A stretch of DNA of 50,052 nucleotides from Metaruminococcus_A sp964607135 (GTDB lineage Bacteria > Bacillota > Clostridia > Oscillospirales > Ruminococcaceae). Position 1 is the stretch's first letter. Each line of letters starts with the position of its first letter. Both the position numbers and the translations under genes were made by a program. The DNA lies in the NCBI GenBank assembly GCA_964607135.1, contig CAZSIV010000015.1, positions 1-50,052 on the forward strand, read 5' to 3'. Positions 39,330 through 46,768 of the stretch are shown one piece after another. Below the pieces are notes generated by a model, which was not told the origin of the DNA, searched no databases, and worked only from the letters and a program-made list of their open reading frames with translations.

Positions 39330-41738
39330 ATTAGGTTCCTCCTTTGATTTCTGTGTGGTATTTTCTGCCGCCTGTCTGGATGCGGCGGGGAGACGTTTCT
39401 CTTCCGACGGGGCGGGAACGGCGCTCCCGCGGAAACGGGAGCGGAACAGCCGCAGCCGGAGGGCGTTCGTGACGACGCAGACCGAGCTCAAGCTCATCGC
39501 CGCCGCCGCAAACATCGGGTTGAGCCGCCAGCCGAGCAGGGGGTAAAAGACCCCGGCGGCCAGCGGGATGCCGATGATATTGTAGATAAAGGCCCAGAAG
39601 AGGTTTTCTTTAATGTTGCGGATGGTCGCTTTGCTCAGTTCGACCGCGGCGACGGCGTCCATCAGGTCACTTTTCATCAGGACGATGTCTGCCGCTTCGA
39701 TGGCCACGTCGGTTCCCGCCCCGATGGCGATCCCCACGTCGGCGCGGGCGAGGGCGGGCGCGTCGTTGATCCCGTCGCCGATCATCGCAACTCGGCGCCC
39801 CTCTTCCTGGAGCCGCCGGATCTCCTTCTCCTTATCCTGCGGAAGGACTTCGGCGACCGCGTCGCTGATCCCCAGCCTTTTTTGGATGGCGGCCGCGGTT
39901 TTCTTGTTGTCGCCGGTCAGCATGACCACCCGGATTCCGAGCTCCTCAAAGGCGCGGATCGCGGCCTCGCTGGTCGGCTTGACGACGTCGGCCGCCGCGA
40001 TGATCCCGAGCAGGCCGTCCTCGTCCGCGAAGTAGAGCGGCGTTTTTCCCTCAGAGGCCAGCCGCTCGGCGTCCGCCAGGGCTTCTCCCGCCTGGATTCC
40101 CTTTTCTTCCATCAGCCGGAGGTTCCCGGCGTAGCAGGTTTTTCCGTCCAGCCGGGCCGACACGCCGAAGCCGGAGATCGCCTCGAACTGTTCCGCCTCC
40201 CGGGCGGGGACGCCTTCCTCCTCCGCCCGCTCCAGGACGGCGGATGCCAGCGGGTGTTCCGACGGCCGTTCCAGTGCGGCGGCGATGGAGAGGAGAGCGG
40301 TTTCGCTCTCTGCGCGGTAACAGATCAGGTCGGTCACACGGGGCCGCCCTTCGGTGATGGTGCCGGTTTTGTCGAGGACGACCGTATCGACGGTGTGAGC
40401 GGTCTCCAGCGCCTCGGCGGATTTGATCAAAATCCCGTTTTCCGCTCCCTTCCCGGTGCCGACCATGATGGCGGTCGGGGTGGCGAGGCCGAGGGCGCAG
40501 GGACAGGAGATGACCAGAACGGAGATGGCGGTCGCCAGCGCGAATTCGAAGGTCTCCCCGACAAAGAGCCAAACGACGGCGCTCAGCAGGGCGATCCCCA
40601 TAACGGCCGGGACAAAGATCCGGCTCACCCGGTCGGCCAGCTTGGCGATCGGCGCTTTGGAGGCGCTTGCATCCTCCACCAGCCGGATGATCTGGGCCAG
40701 CGTCGTGTCGTCCCCGACACGGGAGGCTTCAAACCTGAAATAGCCGGTCTTGTTGACTGAAGCCGCCATCACCTTGTCGCCCGGCCCCTTTTCGACCGGG
40801 ATCGATTCCCCGGTCAGGGCGGCTTCGTCCACCGCCGAGCTTCCTTCGACAACGACTCCGTCCACCGGGATAGACGCCCCCGGTTTGACGGCGATGAGAT
40901 CCCCGGCCCGGACTTCTTCCACCGGGATTTCGGTCTCGGTTCCGTCCCGCACTACCAGCGCGGTTTTCGGGGCCAGATCGATCAGCTTGGCGATTGCCTG
41001 CGAGGTTTTCCCCTTCGAGCGGGTTTCAAGGTATTTTCCCACCGTAATCAGTGCGAGGATCATCCCCGAGGATTCAAAGTAGAGATCCATGCTGTACTGG
41101 GCGACCAGGGTGTCGATCCCGTGCCCGAGCCCGTAGCCGATCCGGTAGATGGCAAAAACCCCGTAAAGCAAGGCCGCGCCGGAACCGATGGCGATGAGCG
41201 AATCCATATTGGGCGCGCCGTGAAGCAGAGCCTTGATCCCGTGGGTGAAGTAGGCGTGGTTGACCAGCACGATCGGGAGCACCAGCAAAAGCTGAGTGAA
41301 GGCGAAGGTCAGCGCGTTTTCATTCCCATGGAAAATCGAGGGGAGGGGCGCTCCCATCATATGCCCCATCGAGATATAGAACAGCGGGATCAGGAAGAGA
41401 ATGGAAACGATCAGCCGTGTTTTCATCGAGCGAAGCTGATCCTCCATCACCGGTTTGCCATTCGCCGGAGCCTGGCGGGCAGCCGCGGGCACGGTGTGGG
41501 GAGAGGCGCGGTACCCCGCGTGTTCGACCGCCTTGAGGATTTTTCCGTCATCGCCCGCCCCGGGCTGATACCGGACAGTCATGTTGTTTGCGAGGAGGTT
41601 GACCTGCACCTCCGCGACACCCTCTACTTTTTTGACCGCCCGCTCGACGGCGGCGGAGCAGGCGGAGCAGGTCATTCCAAAAACGTCGAATTTTTCCATC
41701 TCCTGTCCGGCGGGTTTGCCGGATTTGGAATCAGACAT
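39123..41738 (-). CDS. copA: Copper-exporting P1B-type ATPase, CopZ domain fused at the C-terminus
   Basis: The 871-residue pump has an N-terminal metal-binding domain (GMTCSACS, C24/C27), eight membrane helices (two before the actuator domain), TGES (309-312), the copper-specific CPC (412-414), phosphorylated D456 (DKTGT), an HP pair in PSEHPLAS, and GDGINDAP. After the last helix a linker (about 760-803) leads to a second metal-binding domain (804-871, C815/C818), which is rare at this end. The ATG follows AAAGGGTGAT. Cu(I) export from the cytoplasm is the known role. First gene of copA-csoR, controlled from 41757-41810. Confidence 0.95.
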   Translation of the reverse strand: MSDSKSGKPAGQEMEKFDVFGMTCSACSAAVERAVKKVEGVAEVQVNLLANNMTVRYQPGAGDDGKILKAVEHAGYRASPHTVPAAARQAPANGKPVMEDQLRSMKTRLIVSILFLIPLFYISMGHMMGAPLPSIFHGNENALTFAFTQLLLVLPIVLVNHAYFTHGIKALLHGAPNMDSLIAIGSGAALLYGVFAIYRIGYGLGHGIDTLVAQYSMDLYFESSGMILALITVGKYLETRSKGKTSQAIAKLIDLAPKTALVVRDGTETEIPVEEVRAGDLIAVKPGASIPVDGVVVEGSSAVDEAALTGESIPVEKGPGDKVMAASVNKTGYFRFEASRVGDDTTLAQIIRLVEDASASKAPIAKLADRVSRIFVPAVMGIALLSAVVWLFVGETFEFALATAISVLVISCPCALGLATPTAIMVGTGKGAENGILIKSAEALETAHTVDTVVLDKTGTITEGRPRVTDLICYRAESETALLSIAAALERPSEHPLASAVLERAEEEGVPAREAEQFEAISGFGVSARLDGKTCYAGNLRLMEEKGIQAGEALADAERLASEGKTPLYFADEDGLLGIIAAADVVKPTSEAAIRAFEELGIRVVMLTGDNKKTAAAIQKRLGISDAVAEVLPQDKEKEIRRLQEEGRRVAMIGDGINDAPALARADVGIAIGAGTDVAIEAADIVLMKSDLMDAVAAVELSKATIRNIKENLFWAFIYNIIGIPLAAGVFYPLLGWRLNPMFAAAAMSLSSVCVVTNALRLRLFRSRFRGSAVPAPSEEKRLPAASRQAAENTTQKSKEEPNMTKTMTIEGMSCGHCSARVEKALNALEGVIATVDLESKTAAIQISGDISDDALKNAVVEAGYEVTGIR

Positions 41739-41756
41739 TTTATCACCCTTTCTATT

Positions 41757-41773
41757 CCCCCACCCGGTGGGGG
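41757..41773. promoter_or_regulatory. Predicted CsoR operator
   Basis: CCCCCACC-C-GGTGGGGG is a perfect GC-rich palindrome just downstream of the copA -10 box. CsoR operators are G-tract palindromes overlapping promoters, and the csoR gene is in the same operon. The -10 region next to it, CTATAC-CCA-GTATAG (41775-41789), is also palindromic. Confidence 0.7.
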
Positions 41774-41782
41774 TCTATACCC

Positions 41783-41810
41783 AGTATAGCAAATATTTCC
41801 AGAATGTCAA
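41783..41810 (-). promoter_or_regulatory. Promoter of the copA-csoR operon
   Basis: On the minus strand, perfect TTGACA (41810-41805), a 16-base spacer and TATACT (41788-41783). Confidence 0.8.
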
Positions 41811-41876
41811 GCGCCGATTTGAAATGGATTGAGTTTAAAGATAGTATCTGCCGTTTTTATGAAAAAATGACAGCGA

Positions 41877-42150
41877 TTCGGGCGGGCGGCAGGGAACCCC
41901 TGCCGGAAATCGCGATCCACAGGTAGAACAAATAGTAACGCCGATAACCCGCGAGGCGCGCCTGTGCCCAGGCAGGGCAGACGCGATTCGCAGGCAGATA
42001 AGTAACAACGTTCATTTCCCGCGAGGTCTGTTGTGCTTGTTTTTATACCGGCATCTCGCAGGCCTAAAAACTTTTTAACTGACAAAACGTTGGGGTGCGA
42101 ATTGGCCTGTCGAGGCCACTCGGCCCGCAGGGGCACCCTGCCCGGTTACA
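41877..42150 (+). repeat. Family-1 palindromic repeats, nested copies
   Basis: Left arms near 41908-41952 (ATCGCGATCCACAGG to AACCCGCGAGGCGCG) and 41980-42030 (ACGCGATTCGCAGGCAG to TTCCCGCGAGGTCTG). Right arm GGCATCTCGCAGGCCTAAAA to GTTGGGGTGCGAATTGG (42048-42105). Mini-hairpins GGCAGGGAACCCCTGCC, GTGCCCAGGCAGGGC and GCAGGGGCACCCTGCC separate or flank the arms. Two left arms in a row imply insertion of one element into another or loss of a right arm. Confidence 0.82.
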
Positions 42151-42245
42151 AACAGAGATGTTTTTCCCTAGAGATGCAAACCCGGAGGTCAAGCAGCATA
42201 TAGATGTATTATCCGCTGATTTTGTCTATAGGAGGAAACCCGACG

Positions 42246-42893
42246 ATGTATCAAATCTTATTTCTCGTGCTCGCGCTGGCAGTGCTCTGTACCGTTTTCC
42301 GGCTGCTTTGGATCGCGTTCCCGCGGTTAAAATCCAAATCAGGTAAAGTTTTGACTGCCTGCTGTTTCGGAGGGCTCCTCCTGCCGCTGCTCATCCCGAT
42401 TTTACTTCCCGCCCCTCCTGCATACACCTTTTCGGTCATCTGCATCGCCGGGTTTACCGCCGCCGCCCTGGTTGACGGAAGGGAGGGGACGACCGCTTTT
42501 GAGCTCTATCCGGTGGGGATCGGGCTGACAGCGCCGATTATTATGATTACCGACTTCCTCAGCGAAACGCCTGTCCTTTACCGGGAGACCTCCAGCCCGA
42601 TTATCGGGCTGCTGATCGGGCTGGGTGCGGCGGCCCTTGCGGGGATGGTCGAGATGGCGGTTTCCCCGTCGAGGCCGCTGATCCCAGGCACCATCGAAAT
42701 TGCCGCGATTGCCGGGTTCTCCGCCGGCGTCCCCGGTGTGGCCTGGGTGCTGGGGTTCGGCGCACTGCTCTGCCTTGGCGTCTGGCTCTGCCGCCGAAAA
42801 TATCCGAAGCAGAAAAATATCGTCTGCTGTAGCGGCTGTATCGCGTATGCGCTGGTGCTCTACCTCTGCATCCACCCGCTGCTCGGAATCTAG
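42246..42893 (+). CDS. Unknown integral membrane protein
   Basis: I do not recognize this 215-residue protein. It has six to seven hydrophobic segments from the N-terminus on (about 1-24, 36-58, 60-80, 88-105, 119-138, 150-165, 190-213), a short loop VDGREGTTAFELYPVG, and several cysteines (CCFGG, CCSGC). The ATG follows AGGAGG by 10 bases, so it is probably translated. No signal peptide beyond the first helix. It lies alone between two family-1 repeat blocks; no promoter was found. Confidence 0.6.
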   Translation: MYQILFLVLALAVLCTVFRLLWIAFPRLKSKSGKVLTACCFGGLLLPLLIPILLPAPPAYTFSVICIAGFTAAALVDGREGTTAFELYPVGIGLTAPIIMITDFLSETPVLYRETSSPIIGLLIGLGAAALAGMVEMAVSPSRPLIPGTIEIAAIAGFSAGVPGVAWVLGFGALLCLGVWLCRRKYPKQKNIVCCSGCIAYALVLYLCIHPLLGI

Positions 42894-42957
42894 GGTAGGC
42901 GTTTGCGGCTGCACCGATCATACTGTAGAAGGAGAAAACTCCCATTGAAAGAGGATT

Positions 42958-43335
42958 GCGGTCTGCGAATCAAACGTGGTACAATGATAATGGAACGTTG
43001 CGATTGTCCTGCCGGGGATACCCGGCACGGCGGAGCGCTTCCGCTGTCAATGCGCGATTCGCAGACGGAGAAAATAACAACGCTCGTTTCCCACGAGGTA
43101 TGTTGTGTTTGTTTTTTGCATTGGCACCTCGCAGGACGAGTACTTAGAGACTGGTAGTACGTTCGTGTGCGAATTGCTCAGTCCGGGCGAGGACATTGCC
43201 CTGCCTGGGTACAGGCCTCGCAGGACTGAAATTCAAAAATTGGAAAAACGTTGGTGTGCGAACCACCCGCAGGGGTACCCTGTCCTGTCCGGTCACGGGC
43301 ATTGGCCACCGGGGCCATCCGGCACGGCGGGACGA
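42958..43335 (+). repeat. Family-1 palindromic repeats
   Basis: The best-preserved copy has left arm TGCGCGATTCGCAGACGGAG through TTTCCCACGAGGTATG (43049-43104) and right arm GCACCTCGCAGGACGAGTAC through GTTCGTGTGCGAATTGC (43124-43179). A second right arm, GCCTCGCAGGACTGAAATTC to GTTGGTGTGCGAACC (43207-43265), follows. Mini-hairpins: GGAGCGCTTCC near 43035, GCCCTGCCTGGG near 43197, GCAGGGGTACCCTG at 43271. Ends about 45 bases before the DUF2284 gene. Confidence 0.82.
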
Positions 43336-43379
43336 GCATCCCCATGTGGAAAGAAGAAACAAAAAGGAAGTGGATTAGT

Positions 43380-43940
43380 ATGAGCAGTCGACAGGCGATG
43401 ATGATAAAGGAAGAAATGGAACGGCTGGGCGTCACCGGCGCCGCAGTGATCCCGGTGGAGGCGATTCCTTTCGACCGCGAGCTGCGGAAAAGCTGCGAGG
43501 CGAACCGCTGCGGTGCTTACGGGAAAAACTGGGCCTGCCCTCCTTTGGTCGGCGGGATCGACGAGCTGATCGCACAGGCAAAGGAATACGACACAGCGGT
43601 CGTCTTTCAGGACATCTACCGGATTTCCGACTCCTTCGACATCGAGGGGATGCAGGCGGCCGCCGAACAGCATAAGGAGCTGGCCCGCAAAATACACGGA
43701 AGCCCGGTGAAGCCGAAGGATTCCCTGATGCTGGGGGCGGGCGGATGCGACTACTGCGGACGCTGCGCCGCGCAGGATGATGAGCCCTGCCGTTTCCCGG
43801 ACAAGGCTTTCGCATCCCTCGAAGCTTATGGAATCTACGTTTCGCAGCTGGCGGAGGCCTGTGGGATGAATTATATCAACGGTGTGAATACCATCACCTA
43901 TTTCGGAGCGGTCCTCCTCCGCGACGGGGAAAAGGCGTAA
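43380..43940 (+). CDS. DUF2284 family metal-binding protein
   Basis: The 186-residue protein is of the DUF2284 type, known from clostridia and methanogens, and thought to bind metal or Fe-S through conserved cysteines. Two clusters are visible: CEANRCGAYGKNWACPP and GGCDYCGRCAAQDDEPCRFP. The motif CxYCGxC resembles a ferredoxin-like half-site. The role is not known. The ATG at 43380 follows AAAAGGAAG by 11 bases; an open extension upstream runs into repeat sequence and is not expected to be translated. Single gene, no terminator seen. Confidence 0.8.
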   Translation: MSSRQAMMIKEEMERLGVTGAAVIPVEAIPFDRELRKSCEANRCGAYGKNWACPPLVGGIDELIAQAKEYDTAVVFQDIYRISDSFDIEGMQAAAEQHKELARKIHGSPVKPKDSLMLGAGGCDYCGRCAAQDDEPCRFPDKAFASLEAYGIYVSQLAEACGMNYINGVNTITYFGAVLLRDGEKA

Positions 43941-44007
43941 TCTGTGAGACAAGCTGTTTGGACAAGGGTGAAAAATCTGCGAATTTCGGGCTTTGCGCCG
44001 CGATTCA

Positions 44008-44065
44008 ACTGTCGGTTGCGGAAAAATACAACCGATCGTTGACAGAATTCCGCAGAATACAACCG
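44008..44065 (+). promoter_or_regulatory. Candidate operator region upstream of the XRE regulator
   Basis: AATACAACCG occurs twice, 31 bases apart (44025-44034, 44056-44065), that is three helical turns. CTGTCGGTTG (44010-44019) can pair with CAACC and GACAG across it. It lies 165 bases before the XRE gene. No matching -10 box was found, so it is only a candidate. Confidence 0.35.
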
Positions 44066-44229
44066 GCACTCCCTTCCGCGGCGGGGCTGTTTCTTTTACA
44101 CTAAAAGATGTCGGCGGGGATCGAACCGCCGGAAAATGACGAAGCGGCCGTCTGCTGCCAAAGCGCAGGGAGAGTTTTCCCTGTTCCGAAGAGACAGCCG
44201 CCCGGATCGATGAAAGGAGCGTTTCACGG

Positions 44230-44739
44230 ATGGAAACGACGATTGGAAAACGAATTGCCCTGCTGCGCCGGAAAAAGGGATATACCCAGGATGAGCTGGC
44301 GGAAAAGCTCGGCGTCTCCCCCCAGGCGGTTTCGAAATGGGAAAACGACCTGTCCTGCCCGGACATTATGCTGCTCCCCCCTTTGGCAGAGCTGCTTGAA
44401 ACAACGGTGGACGAGCTCCTCACCGAGCGCCCGCCCAAGCCGGAGACCTCCCTGGTTCCCGACGGGGAGCGGAAAAATTTGGACGATATGCTTTTTAAGG
44501 TGATCGTCAACTCGTCGAGAGGGGATAAAGTTCGGGTCAATCTGCCGATGCCCCTTGTTCGGATCGGGCTGGAGATGGGGATGAAGCTCCCGCAGATTTC
44601 CGACAACGAAAACCTCCGCAACGCCCTCAGCGGGATTGATCTCATGCAGATCCTCACCCTGGTGGAAAAAGGGGTGATCGGCAAGCTGGTCGAGGTGGAG
44701 AGCGCCGAGGGGGACATTGTGGAGGTCCTGGTGGAGTGA
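44230..44739 (+). CDS. XRE family regulator with a YvlB/DUF2089-like C-terminal domain
   Basis: The 169-residue protein has an N-terminal Xre/Cro helix-turn-helix (about 5-60: IALLRRKKGYTQDELAEKLG, VSPQAVSKWENDLSCPDI) and a C-terminal domain (about 85-169) starting KVIVNSSRGDKVRVNLPMPL, which resembles the short SHOCT-like/YvlB-type domains of Firmicutes. GAAAGGAGCG precedes the ATG. The neighbouring small gene encodes a domain of the same build. It may regulate itself through the direct repeats upstream; this is an inference. Confidence 0.8.
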   Translation: METTIGKRIALLRRKKGYTQDELAEKLGVSPQAVSKWENDLSCPDIMLLPPLAELLETTVDELLTERPPKPETSLVPDGERKNLDDMLFKVIVNSSRGDKVRVNLPMPLVRIGLEMGMKLPQISDNENLRNALSGIDLMQILTLVEKGVIGKLVEVESAEGDIVEVLVE

Positions 44740-44743
44740 GTTT

Positions 44744-44992
44744 ATGCGGATTTATATAAAGGATAAAAAGCGGCTCGGATTCTGGCTCCGGCTGCCGAAC
44801 AGGCTTTTGCTCAACTCCCTGACGGCAGAGATCGCGGTCAGAGTCGCAAAAGCGCAGGGCGGCGTCCGGTTAGACAAAAAAGAGCTCCTTCAGATGATGA
44901 AGGAGCTTCGCCTGATCGGGAAACGCCGCCCCCGGCTTGAGCTGGTCGATCTCTCCGCACAGGACGGCAGCAAAGTGAAAATCCGGCTTTAG
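44744..44992 (+). CDS. Small protein resembling the C-terminal domain of the upstream regulator
   Basis: The 82-residue protein begins 4 bases after the XRE gene (GGTGGAG upstream of the ATG). It has the same layout as that regulator's C-terminal domain: a beta pair MRIYIKDKKRLGFWLRLPNR, then helices, then LDKKELLQMMKELR and a closing beta pair (LELVDLSAQDGSKVKIRL). No HTH, no membrane segment. It is probably a partner or modulator of the regulator; no function is known to me. Confidence 0.65.
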   Translation: MRIYIKDKKRLGFWLRLPNRLLLNSLTAEIAVRVAKAQGGVRLDKKELLQMMKELRLIGKRRPRLELVDLSAQDGSKVKIRL

Positions 44993-45028
44993 AAACGGCC
45001 CGGTGTGTATTATTCCACCGGGCCGTTT
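44993..45028. terminator. Bidirectional terminator between convergent genes
   Basis: AAACGGCCCGGTG (44993-45005) pairs with CACCGGGCCGTTT (45016-45028), a perfect 13-bp stem, loop of 10. On the minus strand it covers the last codons and the stop of the small Cys-rich gene. Confidence 0.9.
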
Positions 45029-45204
45029 TCCAGTATTTCCTCGGACTTTCCTTCGCTGAAATGCTGACAGGCCGGCGTGTCGGCCTTGCGGGATTTTACC
45101 CGCGGAAAAAAGCAGTGCCCGAACTCTATTTCGAGGAAACTGCCGTTGAAATTGACATAATGCGGGACAAAGTATTTACAAGACTTGCAGGTATTTTTAT
45201 TCAT
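45010..45204 (-). CDS. Small conserved Cys-rich protein
   Basis: This 64-residue protein starts after GGAGGCG (9 bases) and contains a CKSCKYF motif near the N-terminus, a second half-site FGHCFFPR, and PACQHF near the C-terminus, five cysteines in all with flanking histidines. It looks like a zinc-binding or redox mini-protein of a kind I have seen in Clostridia, without a known function. It is the last gene after rlmH. The last codons lie in the terminator hairpin. Confidence 0.7.
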   Translation of the reverse strand: MNKNTCKSCKYFVPHYVNFNGSFLEIEFGHCFFPRVKSRKADTPACQHFSEGKSEEILENGPVE

Positions 45205-45294
45205 CTTACAACGCCTCCGGGGTTTATTCTATCCCGGATTAGCTGAGATGTCAATAGATCGGGGTGGATTATGGCGGAATTTGTCAAACAGAAT

Positions 45295-45329
45295 CCGGTT
45301 CTCCGTGAATAGGGGGAGCCGGTCTTTTT
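45295..45329. terminator. Hairpin terminator after rlmH
   Basis: CCGG and CTCC (45295-45304) pair with GGAG and CCGG (45315-45322), with a two-base bulge; TCTTTTTA follows on the plus strand. On the minus strand it lies right after the rlmH stop. Confidence 0.5.
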
Positions 45330-45807
45330 ATTTGTGATATTTTCCGTTTCCGCTGATGGTAAACGCCCGGTAAATCTGCTCGAGCAGCATCACCCGGGCG
45401 AGCTGATGCGGGAAGGTCATTTCGGACATCGAAAGCCGCTTGACCCCTTTCTTCTTGACCGAATCCGAGAGGCCGTATGAGCTGCCGATCACAAAGGAGA
45501 CCGCACTCGTCCCCGAGAGCGCCAAGCCGTCGAGCAGCTCGGCGAGGCCGGGTGAAGAGAGCTGCCCGCCCTCAATGCACAAGGGGATCACCGCGCCGTT
45601 TCCGGCTTTTGCGAGGATTGCCTTCCCCTCCGCGTCCAGCGCTTTTGCGATTTCAGCGGCGGATGGCCGGTCGGACAGCCGGGTTTCGGGGAGCTCCAGA
45701 ACCGTCAGGTTACAGAAAGCGGAAAGGCGTTTGGCGTATTCGGCACAGGCATCCCGCCAATAGCGTTCCTTCAGGGAGCCGACACAGATGAGATTGACAG
45801 TCAGCAT
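45328..45807 (-). CDS. rlmH: 23S rRNA (pseudouridine1915-N3)-methyltransferase RlmH
   Basis: The 159-residue SPOUT methyltransferase matches RlmH in length and motifs: MLTVNLICVGSLKERYW at the N-terminus, SFVIGSSYGLSDSVKKK for the SAM loop of the trefoil knot, and SMSEMTFPHQLARVMLLEQI with YRAFTISGNGKYH at the C-terminus. It methylates pseudouridine 1915 in helix 69 of 23S rRNA in the 70S ribosome. AAAGGCGG lies upstream of the ATG. It follows the WalJ-type gene on the same strand. Confidence 0.96.
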   Translation of the reverse strand: MLTVNLICVGSLKERYWRDACAEYAKRLSAFCNLTVLELPETRLSDRPSAAEIAKALDAEGKAILAKAGNGAVIPLCIEGGQLSSPGLAELLDGLALSGTSAVSFVIGSSYGLSDSVKKKGVKRLSMSEMTFPHQLARVMLLEQIYRAFTISGNGKYHK

Positions 45808-45892
45808 AAAAGCGCCGCCTTTACAGAGAATAAAATAAGGAAAAGCGTTTCAAAGCCGATTCCGTTTGCGGCGTTTCAGGGCGTTGAGCGGC

Positions 45893-46687
45893 TCAGAGCG
45901 CGACGTACTGCCCTGTCGTCGTTTTGGGAGCGGTTAAGAGGGCGTAGTCCTTCCGGATCGAAAATCCCGCGAGAGTCAGTGCGGAGATGGAAGCTTCCGC
46001 CGCGAGTTCAGGGCGGTTGTTTTCCTCGCTCAGGTGGCCGAGAATAAACCGCTTTGTCCCCTGCCGGGCGAGGGAAACGAGCTCGGCCGCGCAGTCGTCG
46101 TTTGAAAGATGCCCGCGCTCCGAGGCGATCCGCCGCTTTAAATAAGCGGGATACCGTCCGCTCCGGAGAAGCTCCCTGTCGTAATTCGACTCCAGCATCA
46201 CGGTGCCGCAGCCGCACAGGGCGTTATGTACTTCCGGCGTGACCGCCCCGAGGTCGGTGCAGACTGCGGCCTGGCCGCCGCCGGGTAAGGCGATCCGGTA
46301 TCCCAGGCTGTGGGCGCTGTCGTGGCTGGTGCTGAAGGCGCGGATTTCCATCCCGGCGGCCTCCACCGCCCTTCGGTTGATTTCGAACAGCTTTGCCCGG
46401 GGGCTGACCGCGCCTTTGTGGATCAGCTCCATCAGCACTTCCCGCGACCCGTAAACAGGGACATCCAGCATCTCGGTCAGCTTGAGGAGCCCCTTGATGT
46501 GGTCTGAGTGCTCGTGGGTGATGAAGACGGCGCGGACGGCGAGGCAGTTCTCCACCCCGCCGAGGCCCAGGGCGCTCTGAAAAACCCGCGGGCCGATCCC
46601 CGCATCGATCAGGATTCCTTCCGTTTCCGTTCCGATGTAGGTTGAATTTCCTTTGCTGGAGCTGGCCAGCGGGAGCAGACGAAGCAT
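45893..46687 (-). CDS. MBL-fold metallohydrolase, WalJ/YycJ-like
   Basis: The 264-residue beta-lactamase-fold protein has the metal motif HEHSDHIKG (HxHxDH) and the later ligands in SHDSAHSLGY, CTDLG and GHLSEEN. Homologs (YycJ/WalJ in the WalRK operon) act in cell division or DNA repair, perhaps as an exonuclease. The N-terminus LRLLPLASSSKGNSTYIG is the family signature. The ATG at 46687 follows AGGAGGTCG; the frame continues upstream without a site. It lies between murA and rlmH. Confidence 0.92.
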   Translation of the reverse strand: MLRLLPLASSSKGNSTYIGTETEGILIDAGIGPRVFQSALGLGGVENCLAVRAVFITHEHSDHIKGLLKLTEMLDVPVYGSREVLMELIHKGAVSPRAKLFEINRRAVEAAGMEIRAFSTSHDSAHSLGYRIALPGGGQAAVCTDLGAVTPEVHNALCGCGTVMLESNYDRELLRSGRYPAYLKRRIASERGHLSNDDCAAELVSLARQGTKRFILGHLSEENNRPELAAEASISALTLAGFSIRKDYALLTAPKTTTGQYVAL

Positions 46688-46713
46688 AACGACCTCCTGT
46701 ATTCGTTCATTCC

Positions 46714-46743
46714 AAAAAGAAAGGGGGCTGGTTTTCCCGCCCC
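46714..46743 (-). terminator. Possible terminator of murA
   Basis: GGGGC (46743-46739) pairs with GCCCC (46728-46724) on the minus strand, loop of 10, followed by CTTTCTTTTT. It may reduce read-through from murA into the walJ-like gene. Confidence 0.5.
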
Positions 46744-46768
46744 GTGTCACACAATATGATCCCCGCGC

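Noticed and set aside
44038..44066. A promoter starting with TTGACA upstream of the XRE gene
   Set aside because: No -10 box lies at 16-18 bases; the region has direct repeats and a stem instead.
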